DNA from: Salinicola endophyticus
GTDB taxonomy: Bacteria; Pseudomonadota; Gammaproteobacteria; Pseudomonadales; Halomonadaceae
Length of the DNA stretch: 64,000 bases
Assembly: GCF_003206575.1 (NCBI RefSeq)
Contig: NZ_PZJO01000005.1
Coordinates: forward strand, 157,476 to 221,475
Reading direction: 5' to 3'
How positions within the stretch are numbered: position 1 is the first letter of the stretch; every line of letters begins with the position of its first letter. The translations under genes and the position numbers were made by a program. The notes beneath the pieces were generated by a model. The model was not told the DNA's origin and did no database searches. It saw nothing but the letters and a program-made list of their open reading frames with translations. Positions 36,236 through 45,738 of the stretch are shown here, piece by piece.

Positions 36236-37420
36236 TCAGACATCGTCACGACTCAGCAGCAGGCTGGCGTTGTTGCCGCCGAAGGCGAAGCTGTTGCTCA
36301 GTGCATGGCGCAGCGGTGCGCTCGGCGCGGGTGCATGGCCCACCAGCGGCAGCGGCGGCAGTGTCGGGTCGTAGTCGCCGTCGTAGATGTGCCGTGGCAG
36401 CCGGCCGTAGGTCAGCGCCAGCCAGCAGAAGGCGGCTTCCAGCGCGCCGGCGGCACCCAGGGTGTGGCCGGTCAGCGCCTTGGTCGAGCTGCACGCCGGC
36501 GGCTGCGCGAAGAGGTCGTTGACCGCGGTGGCTTCCATCTGGTCGTTGAGTGCGGTGCCGGTGCCGTGGAGATTGAGATAGTCGATCGCCTCCGGCGCCA
36601 GCCCGGCCATCGTCAGCGCCTGGCGCATGGCTGCCACGGCGCCGCTGCCGTCGGGGCGCGGCGCCGAGATATGGTGGGCGTCGGCACTCTCGCCGACCCC
36701 GCCCAGCTGGATGCCGCCGCGTTCCGGGGTGACCACGAACAGCGCCGCAGCCTCGCCCAGATTGATGCCGCGGCGCTGGCGCGAGAACGGCAGGCAGGGG
36801 GCATCGCTGACCGCATCGAGGCTGGCGAAGCCGTTGACGGTGAGCCGGCACAGGCTGTCGGCGCCGCCGGCGATCACCGCGTCGCACTGGCCGCTCTTGA
36901 GCAGGCGCCGGGCGCTGGCCAGGGCCCGTGCGCTGGAGCTGCAGGCGGTCGACAGCGCATAGCAGGGCCCGCCCAGGCCGAGACGCTCGGCGACGAAACG
37001 TGCCGGGGCGCCGAGTTCCTGGCGCGAGTAGGCGAAACTCGCCGGCAGCGGGCCGTCATGGCCGCTCTCGGCGATGGCCTTTTCGGTCTCCCCGATCCCC
37101 GAGGTACTGGTGCCGATCACCACCCCGATACGTTCTGGTGCCACCTGCGCCAGCAGCGCGTCGAGGGTCTCGCCGAGGCCGGCCAGCGCGAGGGCCAGCA
37201 GGCGGTTGTTGCGGCTACGCTGGCCGGCCTCCCAGCTGCTGGCGTCGGGCAGCGGAGCGCTGACGCGGCCGAGCGGCAGCGCTCGCCCGGGGGTGAAGTC
37301 GTCGCTGACGGCGAGCTGGCGCTGGCCGGCGAACAGCGCCGCGGCGATGGTGTCGAGGTCGCTGCCCAGTGAACACACCACCCCGGGCCGGGAGAGGCGG
37401 CAGGCGAAGGAAGCGCTCAT
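36236..37420 (-). CDS. Beta-ketoacyl-ACP synthase (FabF type) of the cluster
   Basis: A 394-residue ketosynthase with the full Cys-His-His triad: Cys160 in LSTACSSSARAL, His285 in LNLHGTGTALND and His319 in KALTGHTLGAAG. It carries out malonyl-ACP condensation. In aryl polyene clusters two or more ketosynthases accompany the chain-length factor; this is the only catalytically complete one here, so it may be the partner of the chain-length factor at 46753 or an initiating ApeR-like enzyme. It overlaps the DUF3261 gene by four bases. Confidence 0.87.
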   Translation of the reverse strand: MSASFACRLSRPGVVCSLGSDLDTIAAALFAGQRQLAVSDDFTPGRALPLGRVSAPLPDASSWEAGQRSRNNRLLALALAGLGETLDALLAQVAPERIGVVIGTSTSGIGETEKAIAESGHDGPLPASFAYSRQELGAPARFVAERLGLGGPCYALSTACSSSARALASARRLLKSGQCDAVIAGGADSLCRLTVNGFASLDAVSDAPCLPFSRQRRGINLGEAAALFVVTPERGGIQLGGVGESADAHHISAPRPDGSGAVAAMRQALTMAGLAPEAIDYLNLHGTGTALNDQMEATAVNDLFAQPPACSSTKALTGHTLGAAGALEAAFCWLALTYGRLPRHIYDGDYDPTLPPLPLVGHAPAPSAPLRHALSNSFAFGGNNASLLLSRDDV

Positions 37421-38001
37421 GCGTCACCCTCCTGGTCGAGCGGGGTGATGGTCAGGCGGTAGCCGCCCTGGTGGTCGTCGAGCGTCAGGGTCTGGGGATG
37501 CGCGGGATCGGGTCGCGGCGTGATGCTGGCGGCGAGACGGCCGTGGTAACGGATATCACGCTGGTCGTCATGCTCTGCCACCTGCCAGGCGCTGCCGGCG
37601 AAGGCTCGGGCCAGCGCGGCGCGCGGCCACAGGCTCCACTCCAGGCGTGAAGCGAGCCAGGCCGGCGGGATCGGCAGCGGCGGTTCGCCCGGGGCGTCGC
37701 CGGCCTCGAAGCGCGCGCCCTGGGCGTCGCGCACCAGGGTGGTGAGACGCTGGCCGTAGGGGGTCACCAGCACCGCACGCAGCGCGTCTGGGGTGATCCG
37801 GATGAAGGCGATCAGGGTGCGCGACTCGCCCTCCTCGGGCGCGAAGGTGAGTCGGCTGGCCAGGGTCTCCGGGGTCACCGCCGCCGCCAGCGGCGGGGAG
37901 GGCGAGACCGGCGGCGACAGGCTGCAGGCGGAGAGACCGAACATCAGCGCGCTGATCAGCACCAGCACGAGCGGGCGGCGGACACGCGGCACGCGATTCA
38001 T
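37417..38001 (-). CDS. DUF3261 lipoprotein of the polyene cluster
   Basis: A 194-residue predicted lipoprotein. The signal peptide is basic-hydrophobic (RRPLVLVLISALMFG) with lipobox LSAC at about residues 23-26, so Cys26 should be lipidated. The mature part, including TLIAFIRITPDALRAVLVTPYGQRL, matches the DUF3261 family that recurs in aryl polyene clusters and resembles LolB-type outer-membrane acceptors. It probably helps place the polyene lipid in the outer membrane together with the LolA- and MMPL-like proteins. It overlaps both neighbouring genes by four bases. Confidence 0.78.
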   Translation of the reverse strand: MNRVPRVRRPLVLVLISALMFGLSACSLSPPVSPSPPLAAAVTPETLASRLTFAPEEGESRTLIAFIRITPDALRAVLVTPYGQRLTTLVRDAQGARFEAGDAPGEPPLPIPPAWLASRLEWSLWPRAALARAFAGSAWQVAEHDDQRDIRYHGRLAASITPRPDPAHPQTLTLDDHQGGYRLTITPLDQEGDA

Positions 38002-39254
38002 GGCGTCTCCTCGCTACGCTCGGCCTGCAGGCGGCACAGCGCCGAGAGGGTGTCGAGGTGGCGGCGAGAGGCGCTGGCGAAAGGGTTGCTGCGATCCCAG
38101 GCGTAGCCGGCGAGGATGGCGCTGATGCGCGCGCGGATCTCGGGCGGAGCCTGATCGTGGAAGATGATCGTCTGCAGGCGAGTGTCGTACCAGCCGTCGA
38201 CGAAGTCGCGAAAGGTGGCGATGCCCTCGCGCAGCGGGCGTTCGAACTCGGCGTCCCAGTCGGGCGTGTCGCCGTCGAGCTGACGCGCCACCAGCGGCGC
38301 GGCCAGGCTCGCCGAACGCAGGGCGATGGTGACCCCGGAGGAGAACACCGGGTCGAGAAACTCGCCGGCGTTGCCGAGCAGCGCATAGCCGGGGCCGTGC
38401 AGGCGCTCGACATCGGCGGCATAGCCCTTGAGCTCGCCGACCTCACGTCGCGGTCTGGCGCCTGCGAGCAGGGCACTGAAGCGGGGTTCTTCGGCGATCA
38501 GCGCCTGCCAGCGTGCCTCGGGAGTGTCGCCGTAGGCGCTCAGGCTAGCGATATCGCCGACCACGCCGACCGAGGCGCGATGATCGCGGAACGGAATCAG
38601 CCAGTACCAGATCGACGCGTCCTGCGGGTGGACTCCGATCAGGATCTTCTCGCGGTCGTAGTCGGGATCGTCGATCTGCTCGTCGACATGGGTGTAAAGC
38701 GCCATGCGCGGCGCCAGGCGCGGCTCGCGGGAGAGCCGTTCCAGCCGCGCCAGCACGCGGCCGTAGCCGCTGGCGTCGAGCACGAAGCCGGCGCGCAGTT
38801 CACGCGACTCGCCGGTGGCGTCGCGCAGGGTGACCCCGGGGCGCTGTGGGTCGGAATGGAAAGCGCTGACGCTGACCCCGAACTCGAGGGTGGCACCATG
38901 GCCGCGGGCGGCCTCGATCAGGCGCTGGTCGAAATCGGTGCGCTCGACCTGAAAGGTCGTCCCCCAGCCGGGCGAGTACTTGTCGCGGAAATCGATCGCG
39001 GTGGCTTGTCCGTTGCGGGTGAAGGCGGCGCCATTCTTGGGCTGATAGTCGGCGGCGAGCACCGTCTCCAGCAGCCCGGCCGCTTCGAGGTCGCCCATGC
39101 ACTGGGGCAGCAGGCTCTCGCCGATCGAGAAGCGCGGAAAGTGCTCGCGCTCGACCACGTGCACGCGGTAGCCGCGCCGGGCCAGCAGGGCGGCAGCAGT
39201 GGCGCCGGCCGGGCCGGCACCGATGACGATGACATCGTGATCGCACTCACGCAT
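37998..39254 (-). CDS. FAD-dependent oxidoreductase of the cluster
   Basis: A 418-residue flavoprotein with the dinucleotide-binding start VIVIGAGPAGATAAALLARRG (about residues 9-29) followed by HFPRFSIGESLLP (about 41-53). This pair is seen in the tryptophan-halogenase-like and geranylgeranyl-reductase-like groups, and the DASGYG segment follows. No halogenase lysine/WxWxIP motif is evident, so halogenation is unlikely. Aryl polyene clusters commonly carry such an oxidoreductase with no settled role; oxidising the head group or polyene is possible. It overlaps the MMPL gene by eight bases. Confidence 0.83.
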   Translation of the reverse strand: MRECDHDVIVIGAGPAGATAAALLARRGYRVHVVEREHFPRFSIGESLLPQCMGDLEAAGLLETVLAADYQPKNGAAFTRNGQATAIDFRDKYSPGWGTTFQVERTDFDQRLIEAARGHGATLEFGVSVSAFHSDPQRPGVTLRDATGESRELRAGFVLDASGYGRVLARLERLSREPRLAPRMALYTHVDEQIDDPDYDREKILIGVHPQDASIWYWLIPFRDHRASVGVVGDIASLSAYGDTPEARWQALIAEEPRFSALLAGARPRREVGELKGYAADVERLHGPGYALLGNAGEFLDPVFSSGVTIALRSASLAAPLVARQLDGDTPDWDAEFERPLREGIATFRDFVDGWYDTRLQTIIFHDQAPPEIRARISAILAGYAWDRSNPFASASRRHLDTLSALCRLQAERSEETP

Positions 39255-41595
39255 GCGGGCTCTCCTCGGGTTGGGGGTGGCTGGTGGTGGGTTCCCGCGG
39301 GCGCACCCAGGGCACCAGCAGCCACACGCTGGCCAGCCCGATCAGACAGGTCAGCCCCAGGTAGTGCAGCGCCGGGGTGGCGCTGAACGCCAGCATGCCG
39401 AAGGCCAGCAGGCTGGTCAGGGTCGACAGGGTGATCGCCAGCCAGGCGGAGGGCTGTCTGGCGTACTCCACGTTGAAGATACCGGCATCCAGGCCGATCC
39501 CCAACACCAGCAGCAGCCCCAGCTGATTGAAGATATTGAGCGGCACCCCGGTCAGTGCGAACACCGCCAGCACGATCAGGGTGGCGCCGAAGGGCGGTGC
39601 TATCACGCGCCAGGCGCGGCCGCGGTAGCGCCAGATCAGCGCCAGGGTCATCAGGGCCATGGCCGCGGCGATCCAGGCGGCGGTGTGGCGGCGCAGCTCA
39701 CCCAGCAGAGTGCCGATACGCGCCACCCGGTCGACGTAGACGACCCCCGGCCGAGCGTCGGCGATGGCTGAGAGCTGGTCGGCGATGGCGGCGCTGCGGG
39801 CCCCGCTCAGGACCACGCTGGCGGCGACCTCGCCGGGCGCGGTCTGGCCCAGCCACAGCCGCTGCTGGAGCTGACCCAGCGGCGTCGCGAGCCAGTCGGT
39901 GAGCGTCAGGCGCGGGGCATCGTCGAGCCGCGCGCGGGCGGCCTGGGCGATCTCCGCCGGCAGCCCGGCGCGATCGATCAGGGTCACCAGCGGGGCGCCG
40001 TAGAGGGTGCGTACCCGGGCCAGGTTGGCGTCCTGCTCGGCGGCGCTGGGCACGCTGCGCCCCAGCGACTGGTAGTCGATCGCCAGCCCGGCGGCGATGG
40101 CCTGGTCGAGGCGCTTGTCGAGTGCCGCGAGTCGCGTCAGCAGCGCCTGGGTATCGGCGGCGCGGACCAGGAAGTAGCGGCTGCCGGTGTCGCGGTCGAG
40201 CAACTGCTGGACCTGGGCCTCGTCGTGCATCAGCGCCGCCGGCGAGGGGTTGAGCAGGGCGAGACTGTCGTCGCTGGTGAGGCGCAGCGTGCACAGCGCG
40301 ATCAGCCCCAGTGCCAGCACGAGTGCCAGCCACGGTGGCAGCCCCCGGCGCGGCTGGCACAGCCGCCACCAGCGTTCGGCCAGGCGTGCGGTGAAGGGGT
40401 TGGCGTGGAGCTTGAAGCGGGGCAGCCACAGCACCACGGTGAGCCAGGCGCCGATCAGCCCGAAGGCGGCGAAGGCGGCCATCTGGCGTAGCCCGGGCAT
40501 GGGCGTCAGCGCCTGGGCGACATAGGCGATCACGCTCGAGATCAGCCCCAGGGTCAGGCTCGGTAGTAGCCGCCGCAGACGAAAGGCGCGGCCGTGGATG
40601 GCGCGGTCGCACTGCAGATGCAGCACGTAGTCGATGGCGATGCCGATCAGGCTGGCGCCGAAGGCCAGCGTCAACAGGTGCAGACGCCCGAACAGCCCGA
40701 GGGTGAGTGCCAGCGCGAACAGCGAGCCGGTCACCAGCGGCACCAGCAGTTGTGCCAGCACCCGCGGCGAGCGGAATACGAAGCCGATGATCAGCAGTAC
40801 CCCGAGTAGCGAGGCGGCGCCGATGGTGGACATCTCGTGGCGTGCCTGACGCGCCCCGGCGGCGGCGTGGAACACCAGCCCGGAGCGCAGCAGCTGGGCC
40901 TCGGGGTGCGCCTGCTGGAAACGTTCCAGGGTCGCGTGCAGCGCCTGCTGCATGGGCAGGGCGTAGGGTGAGCCGGCGAGCCGGCCGATCAGCACGCTGT
41001 GGCGCTGGCCCTGGGCGTCCAGGGTCAGCAGGCCGTCGGCGGCATCGATCGGACTCTGCGGCTGGCGCGCCAGCCATGCATCGAGCAGGCCGAACGGATC
41101 GGCCACCGGATCGGGGCGCGCGGCCGGCGAGAACAGCCGGCGCAGCGCCCGCTCGACCAGTGATTCGCCGCCGTCGCGCGCGATCGCCTGCTGCCAGGCG
41201 GGGGTCAGCAGCCGGTAGCGCCAGGCGCCCATCCAGTCGTGCGGGTCGGCGTCGGCCAGATCCAGCTCGCGCCAGTCGACCCGCGCCAGTTGCCCATCGT
41301 CGACCAGCGTCTCCAGCGCATCGCCCAGCGCCTGGGTCGCCGCCACCCGGTCGTCGGCGTGCAACAGGATCAGGAAGCGATCCTCGAAGCCCTCGCCCAG
41401 CTGGCGGTCGGCGGCCTCGATCAGCGGCACCTGGCGGTCCGCCGGCAGCAGCGCAGTGAGGTCGGTGTCCGCCGGCAGGCCGTGGCGCAGCATCCAGGCC
41501 AGCCACACCGCGCACAGCGTGATCACGCCCAGCCAGAGCCAGCCGAGCCAGCGCCAGGTAGTGCCGCTTGGTGGTCGCTCGACGGGGGAGCTCAT
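39247..41595 (-). CDS. MMPL/RND-type lipid exporter of the cluster
   Basis: A 782-residue membrane protein with two six-span halves, each with a large periplasmic loop after the first span (about residues 45-240 and 425-610). It shows the RND-superfamily MMPL arrangement GASLIGIAIDYVLHLQCDR (about 310-330) and, in the second half, LVLGIGLDAGIFNVEYAR. It probably moves the polyene lipid from the inner membrane to periplasmic carriers. It overlaps the LolA-like gene by four bases, and the pair is common in aryl polyene clusters. Confidence 0.86.
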   Translation of the reverse strand: MSSPVERPPSGTTWRWLGWLWLGVITLCAVWLAWMLRHGLPADTDLTALLPADRQVPLIEAADRQLGEGFEDRFLILLHADDRVAATQALGDALETLVDDGQLARVDWRELDLADADPHDWMGAWRYRLLTPAWQQAIARDGGESLVERALRRLFSPAARPDPVADPFGLLDAWLARQPQSPIDAADGLLTLDAQGQRHSVLIGRLAGSPYALPMQQALHATLERFQQAHPEAQLLRSGLVFHAAAGARQARHEMSTIGAASLLGVLLIIGFVFRSPRVLAQLLVPLVTGSLFALALTLGLFGRLHLLTLAFGASLIGIAIDYVLHLQCDRAIHGRAFRLRRLLPSLTLGLISSVIAYVAQALTPMPGLRQMAAFAAFGLIGAWLTVVLWLPRFKLHANPFTARLAERWWRLCQPRRGLPPWLALVLALGLIALCTLRLTSDDSLALLNPSPAALMHDEAQVQQLLDRDTGSRYFLVRAADTQALLTRLAALDKRLDQAIAAGLAIDYQSLGRSVPSAAEQDANLARVRTLYGAPLVTLIDRAGLPAEIAQAARARLDDAPRLTLTDWLATPLGQLQQRLWLGQTAPGEVAASVVLSGARSAAIADQLSAIADARPGVVYVDRVARIGTLLGELRRHTAAWIAAAMALMTLALIWRYRGRAWRVIAPPFGATLIVLAVFALTGVPLNIFNQLGLLLVLGIGLDAGIFNVEYARQPSAWLAITLSTLTSLLAFGMLAFSATPALHYLGLTCLIGLASVWLLVPWVRPREPTTSHPQPEESPHA

Positions 41596-42182
41596 GGCGC
41601 GTCGCCGGACAGCGGATGCTGATCGAACAGGCGCACCGCCAGAGTGTCACCGCCGGGCGTATGCAGGGTCAGATGGTCGATGTAGCGGCCGCCATCCAGG
41701 GCGATGCTCGAGATCCGCTCGCGCAGTGCCTTGGCCTTGGGTGTCAGCGTCACCTGCCACGCCTCGGCGTTGCCGGCGAGGGCGATCTCGAAGCGCGAGG
41801 CCAGCGCCTGCCAGTCGCCCTCGAGCAGCTGCAGGAACAGCCGGGCGACCTGCTCGCCGCCGGGCGGAGTGCGGTCGCCACTGCCGTTGACGATCGCCTC
41901 CGGGGTCAGCTCGATACGCTCCTCGACCGGACGTTCGAGCTGCCACACCACGCGCTGGCCGCGCACGAAGCGGAAGTTGCCGCTGCTATCCAGACTGCTG
42001 CCGAGATCCGCCAGTCGGCGCTGCTGGGTGAACTTGCCGGCCAGCGACGGTGTCTGCGCCAGACGCTGCTGCAGCGTGGCGAGATCGAAGGCGTAGGCGC
42101 TGAGCGGCGCGGCCAGACAGACACAGGCGAGCATCAGCGAGAGCAGGCGACGGGCGCGGTGTGCGAGGGTTGGCTGGGACAT
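41592..42182 (-). CDS. LolA-like outer-membrane lipoprotein carrier of the cluster
   Basis: A 196-residue periplasmic protein. The N-terminal signal peptide (ARRLLSLMLACVCLAAPLSA) has a cleavage site after AYA (about residue 32). The mature part has the LolA-type FDLATLQQRLAQTPSLAGKFTQQR and VVWQLERP segments. It should bind a lipid or lipoprotein in a half-barrel and ferry it across the periplasm to the outer membrane. The start at 42182 is chosen because AAGGAG precedes it by nine bases; a TTG at 42203 is a weaker choice. Confidence 0.83.
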   Translation of the reverse strand: MSQPTLAHRARRLLSLMLACVCLAAPLSAYAFDLATLQQRLAQTPSLAGKFTQQRRLADLGSSLDSSGNFRFVRGQRVVWQLERPVEERIELTPEAIVNGSGDRTPPGGEQVARLFLQLLEGDWQALASRFEIALAGNAEAWQVTLTPKAKALRERISSIALDGGRYIDHLTLHTPGGDTLAVRLFDQHPLSGDAP

Positions 42183-42249
42183 GAGGGGGCACTCCTTCGG
42201 CAAGCGGTGGCGGGCGCAGGGTCAGTCGCGCAAGATGAGTCGTACAAGA

Positions 42250-43257
42250 TCAGTCGCGCTGGGCGTCGGCCTGGGTGTCGGTCGAGGTGTCACCCCCGGC
42301 GTCCGGGTGCGCGTCGGCGCAGTCGAGCCAGAACGGGAAGAAGTTGAACCACTGCAGCGGGGTGTTCTCGCACTGGCGCGTGAGCCAGGCGACGTAGCGC
42401 TGCATGGCGTCGCCGATCCAGGCCTCACGCTGGCGCCGGCCGAGGTTCTGGGTGTCGTCGAAGGTATCGAACTCGACCCGGTAGCCGTCGTGATGGCGGA
42501 AGCAGCCGATGGTGTAGACCGGGCAGCGCAGCAGGCTGGCGAGCCAGAACGGCCCCTCGGGGAAGCGCGCCGGGTGGCCCAGAAAGGACAGCGTGCGCGC
42601 CCGCCCGCTGTCACTGATCGGCACCCGGTCGGCGGCGATCACCACGAAGCCACCGTCGGCGATGCGCTGGCCGAGCTGCATCGCCGTCGAGGGTGTGATC
42701 TCGCTGACCTCGATGATCTCCGGCGGATTGTCGCGATGGGTCGAACGCGCCAGCACGGCGTCGAACTCCTGTGCGTTGCGGGTATGCATCAGCAGGGTGG
42801 CGCGGAAGTCCTCGCGCATATCGCTCATCGCGGTGCAGATCTCCATGTTGCCGACATGGGAGACGAACATCAGCCCGCCGCGGCCGCTGGAGACCGCATC
42901 GAGAAAGCGCTGGCGCGCACCCTCGGCGAATTCGACCCGGGGCGGAATGCCGCTCCAGGCGTCGATCTTGTCCATCAGGCTCTGCCCGAAGCTGCGGAAG
43001 TGACGCAGGCTGAGCCAGGTGAGCCGGCGGGGCGGGGCCCCGTGAAGATGGCGCCAGAGCCGTACCAGATAAGTGTGCGAGGCGCGCCGGTGCAGGCCGT
43101 GGGCGACATAGAAGTAGCCGATCACCAGGGTCAGCATGAACTGGAACGGCAGCCGGCCGAGGTGGCGGCGAATCCAGACCATGGTGCGCACCCCGGCGGC
43201 GCTGCCGGATTCGCGAATCCGCGACCAGTGGTTGGGATTGCTGCTGGTGGGCGTCAT
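42250..43257 (-). CDS. Lysophospholipid-acyltransferase-like protein (LPLAT, COG4261 type)
   Basis: A 335-residue acyltransferase-like protein of the HtrB/LpxL fold. A single membrane anchor (about residues 35-60) precedes the acyltransferase core with MFVSHVGNMEICTAMSD (about 125-140; His followed by Glu) and RVPISDSGRARTLSFLGHPARFPEGP (about 215-240). It presumably attaches the polyene acyl chain to its lipid or sugar carrier. In many clusters the acyltransferase is part of a GT2-LPLAT unit; here they are separate genes overlapping by four bases. The C-terminal ~25 residues are acidic and Asp/Thr-rich. Confidence 0.8.
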   Translation of the reverse strand: MTPTSSNPNHWSRIRESGSAAGVRTMVWIRRHLGRLPFQFMLTLVIGYFYVAHGLHRRASHTYLVRLWRHLHGAPPRRLTWLSLRHFRSFGQSLMDKIDAWSGIPPRVEFAEGARQRFLDAVSSGRGGLMFVSHVGNMEICTAMSDMREDFRATLLMHTRNAQEFDAVLARSTHRDNPPEIIEVSEITPSTAMQLGQRIADGGFVVIAADRVPISDSGRARTLSFLGHPARFPEGPFWLASLLRCPVYTIGCFRHHDGYRVEFDTFDDTQNLGRRQREAWIGDAMQRYVAWLTRQCENTPLQWFNFFPFWLDCADAHPDAGGDTSTDTQADAQRD

Positions 43258-44018
43258 GAAAGCTCTCCCAGGCGGCGGCGAAGCAGAACGGGCAGGCGGA
43301 TCAGCATGCCCAGCAGCAGGCGTGCATGCATGCCGGCGAGCAGCAGATTGTCGCGCCACAGGGCGAAGTGCGAGACGCCGTCCAGCGGATAGCTGACCCG
43401 TACCGGCAGGTTCTCGACCCGACCGCCCTGCCAGTACCAGCGCACCGGCAGCTCGCTGTCGAACTGCATGCGGTCGCCGCAGGGGTGGTGCGCGACCAGG
43501 CGATTGACCGCGGCGACCGGGTAGAGCTTGACCCCGCACATGGTGTCGCGCAGCGCCAGCGACAGGGTCGCCAGCCATACCAGAACGTGGGTGAGATAGC
43601 GCGAATAGAAGCGGTGCTTGGGCACGCTGTCGTCGAACCGGGGATAGCCGATGCGCAGGATCTCGTCGCTGGCGTCGAGGCCGGCGACGAAGGGCGGCAG
43701 GTCGGCGGCTTCGTGCTGGCCGTCGGCATCCACCTGCAAGGCATGGGTGAGCCCCAGCGTCTGGGCATGGGCGAGTCCGGCGCGTACCGCGGCGCCCTTG
43801 CCACGGTTGTGCGGCAGGCGCACCAGGGTGGTCTGCTCGGCCCGTGCCAGCTCGTCGAGCAGCGCAGCGCACTCGGCGTCGCTGCCGTCGTCGACCAGGA
43901 TGATCGGCAGCCCCAGCGTCTGGAGACGGGCGAAGGTCTGACCGATCGCGCCGGCGTGGTTGTAGACCGGAATCAGCACGCCGACGCGTGCCGGCGTGGC
44001 GTGTGTATCAAGAGACAT
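43254..44018 (-). CDS. Glycosyltransferase family 2 of the cluster
   Basis: A 254-residue GT2 enzyme. Donor-binding motifs are PVYNHAGAIGQTFARL (about residues 17-32), LVDDGSDAECAALLDEL (about 41) and VDADGQHEAADL (about 96, the DXD-like site). The C-terminal half has a hydrophobic stretch suggesting membrane association. It should transfer a sugar or a polyprenyl-linked sugar to the polyene lipid. It overlaps the ligase gene by 11 bases and the acyltransferase gene by four. Confidence 0.86.
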   Translation of the reverse strand: MSLDTHATPARVGVLIPVYNHAGAIGQTFARLQTLGLPIILVDDGSDAECAALLDELARAEQTTLVRLPHNRGKGAAVRAGLAHAQTLGLTHALQVDADGQHEAADLPPFVAGLDASDEILRIGYPRFDDSVPKHRFYSRYLTHVLVWLATLSLALRDTMCGVKLYPVAAVNRLVAHHPCGDRMQFDSELPVRWYWQGGRVENLPVRVSYPLDGVSHFALWRDNLLLAGMHARLLLGMLIRLPVLLRRRLGELS

Positions 44019-45738
44019 GGTGGCGCTCCGTGAGCGTGAGGCGGCCGCTGGCGTGCAGACCCCGCGCGCTCTCGCAGGTGATCATCAGGCTCTCGCTCTC
44101 CTTGACCCGCCGCCGGGCCAGCGTCAGGCGGAAGCGGTCTCCCGGCAGCAGCGGCTGGGGAAAGCGCAGCCGCTCGAGGCCGGCGAAGTCGGCCTCCAGC
44201 GCGAACAGGCGCCGCGCCAGCTGCATTGCCCAGTGGACCAGGGTGACGCCGGGTACCACCGGCTGGGCGTCGAAGTGGCCATCGACATAGCGGCAGTGTT
44301 CGGGGACTTCCAGCGTCACCTCGATGCCCTCCGCCAGCGTCCGCTCGCCCAGCCAGCGCGGCGCGCGGCGGTCGTCGAGGTCGGCGAACAGGCGCTCGCG
44401 CAGCGTGGCGGAGAGCTTGCCCTGGGCGTTGGTCGGCCAGGCGTCGACGAAGCGCCAGTAGCGCGGCAGGGCCGGCGTCTCGAAACGGCGTGCCAGATCG
44501 CGGCGCAGGCGCTTGACGGTGGCGCGGTGGCTGGCGTGGTCGTGGGGGATATGGGCCGGGTCGAGCTCGACGATCGCCCCCAGCCGCAGCTCGCGCCGGT
44601 TCAGAGTGACGGTCTGGGCCCGGCGCACGCCCTCGAGCTCGCCCAGGGCGCGATCCATGGCGGTGAGCGAGAGACGCTTGCCGCCGATCTTGACGATGTG
44701 ATCGGCGCGCCCGAGCAGGCGAAAGCCGCCGTCCGGGTCGAGGACGACACGGTCGGCCTGGCGCTGCCAGCTCTGCGGGTCGGCCAGGTGCGGCGAGCGC
44801 AGCCACAGGCGCTGTTCGGCATCGCTCTCGATGGCGAGCCCGGGGAAGGTGCGCCAGGTCTCGCCCTGCTGCTGCACGCGCCAGGCGATACCGCCGGTCT
44901 CGGAACTGCCGTAGACCTCGTGCACCGGGCTGCCCAGCAGCGCCTGGGCGAGATCGCTGGCCGTCCGCGAAAGCGGGGCCCCGGAGCTGTAGATGCGCCC
45001 CTGGGCGTGACGCACCGCGGGCCAGTCGATCGTGGCGGGCAGCCGTGACAGCGCCGGCGGCGCGCTGACCAGCGCTGCCTGTAGCCCGGCCCCGGCGCAG
45101 GCGGCGAGCCAGGCGTGCAGGGTTTCCGGGTAAGGGCAGGGGCGGGTGGCGAAGGGCACCCCCTCGGCCAGCGGCCGCAGGATCAGGAACAGCAGCCCGT
45201 AGATGTGCTGGTGGCTGACCTGACCGATCACCAGGTCTTCGGCGTAGGGCCACAGCGCACGCTGGGTGGTGAGTTCGGCATCGAGCTGGGCGAAGCGCTT
45301 GTCGAGGCGCTGCGGCTCGCCGGTGGAACCGGAGGTATAGAGCGTCACCGCCACCGTCGGCAGCGGCCGGTGCGACCACACCGGGTCGCGATCGCCCCCG
45401 GCGCGCAGTCCGCCGGCCAGCGTGCCCAGCGGCTGGCCCGAGTCGCGCAGCGCGGCCAGGGTGGCGGGTTGATCATCGGCGGGCAGGATCGCCTGCTCGC
45501 CGCGCTCCCAGATCGCCACCAGCGCGGCGCTGAACTCCAGCGGGTCGGGGTCGAACAGCAGCCAATGGCCGCTGCCGTCGGCATGGCTCGCAAGCAGCGC
45601 CTGCCAGGCGCCGATGCGCTGACGCCAGGCACCCATGCTGACCCAGCCGGCGGTCGCGTCGGCGGGCGGCCGCCAGGCGACCCGCGCATCGGCGTCGCGC
45701 TCGCGCCAGGGGCGCGCCTGGAGTTCAAGGTGACGCAT
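44008..45738 (-). CDS. AMP-forming ligase fused to a hotdog dehydratase
   Basis: A 576-residue fusion. The first ~460 residues are an acyl/aryl-adenylating enzyme of the ANL superfamily: ATP-binding loop TLYTSGSTGEPQRLDK (about residues 132-147), YGSSETGGIAW (about 271-281) and LLGRADHIVKIGGKRLS (about 342-358) with the C-terminal lysine region. The last ~110 residues form a FabZ-like hotdog domain with YVDGHFDAQPVVPGVTLVHWAMQLARRL (about 490-517). In most aryl polyene clusters these are two genes, the acyl-ACP synthetase and the ApeI-type dehydratase. The single reading frame has no stop between them. Confidence 0.85.
   Translation of the reverse strand: MRHLELQARPWRERDADARVAWRPPADATAGWVSMGAWRQRIGAWQALLASHADGSGHWLLFDPDPLEFSAALVAIWERGEQAILPADDQPATLAALRDSGQPLGTLAGGLRAGGDRDPVWSHRPLPTVAVTLYTSGSTGEPQRLDKRFAQLDAELTTQRALWPYAEDLVIGQVSHQHIYGLLFLILRPLAEGVPFATRPCPYPETLHAWLAACAGAGLQAALVSAPPALSRLPATIDWPAVRHAQGRIYSSGAPLSRTASDLAQALLGSPVHEVYGSSETGGIAWRVQQQGETWRTFPGLAIESDAEQRLWLRSPHLADPQSWQRQADRVVLDPDGGFRLLGRADHIVKIGGKRLSLTAMDRALGELEGVRRAQTVTLNRRELRLGAIVELDPAHIPHDHASHRATVKRLRRDLARRFETPALPRYWRFVDAWPTNAQGKLSATLRERLFADLDDRRAPRWLGERTLAEGIEVTLEVPEHCRYVDGHFDAQPVVPGVTLVHWAMQLARRLFALEADFAGLERLRFPQPLLPGDRFRLTLARRRVKESESLMITCESARGLHASGRLTLTERHHVS

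Noticed and set aside
37998-39254. Flavin-dependent halogenase
   Set aside because: IGESLLP is shared with halogenases, but the WxWxIP motif and catalytic Lys region are not evident, so general FAD oxidoreductase is used.
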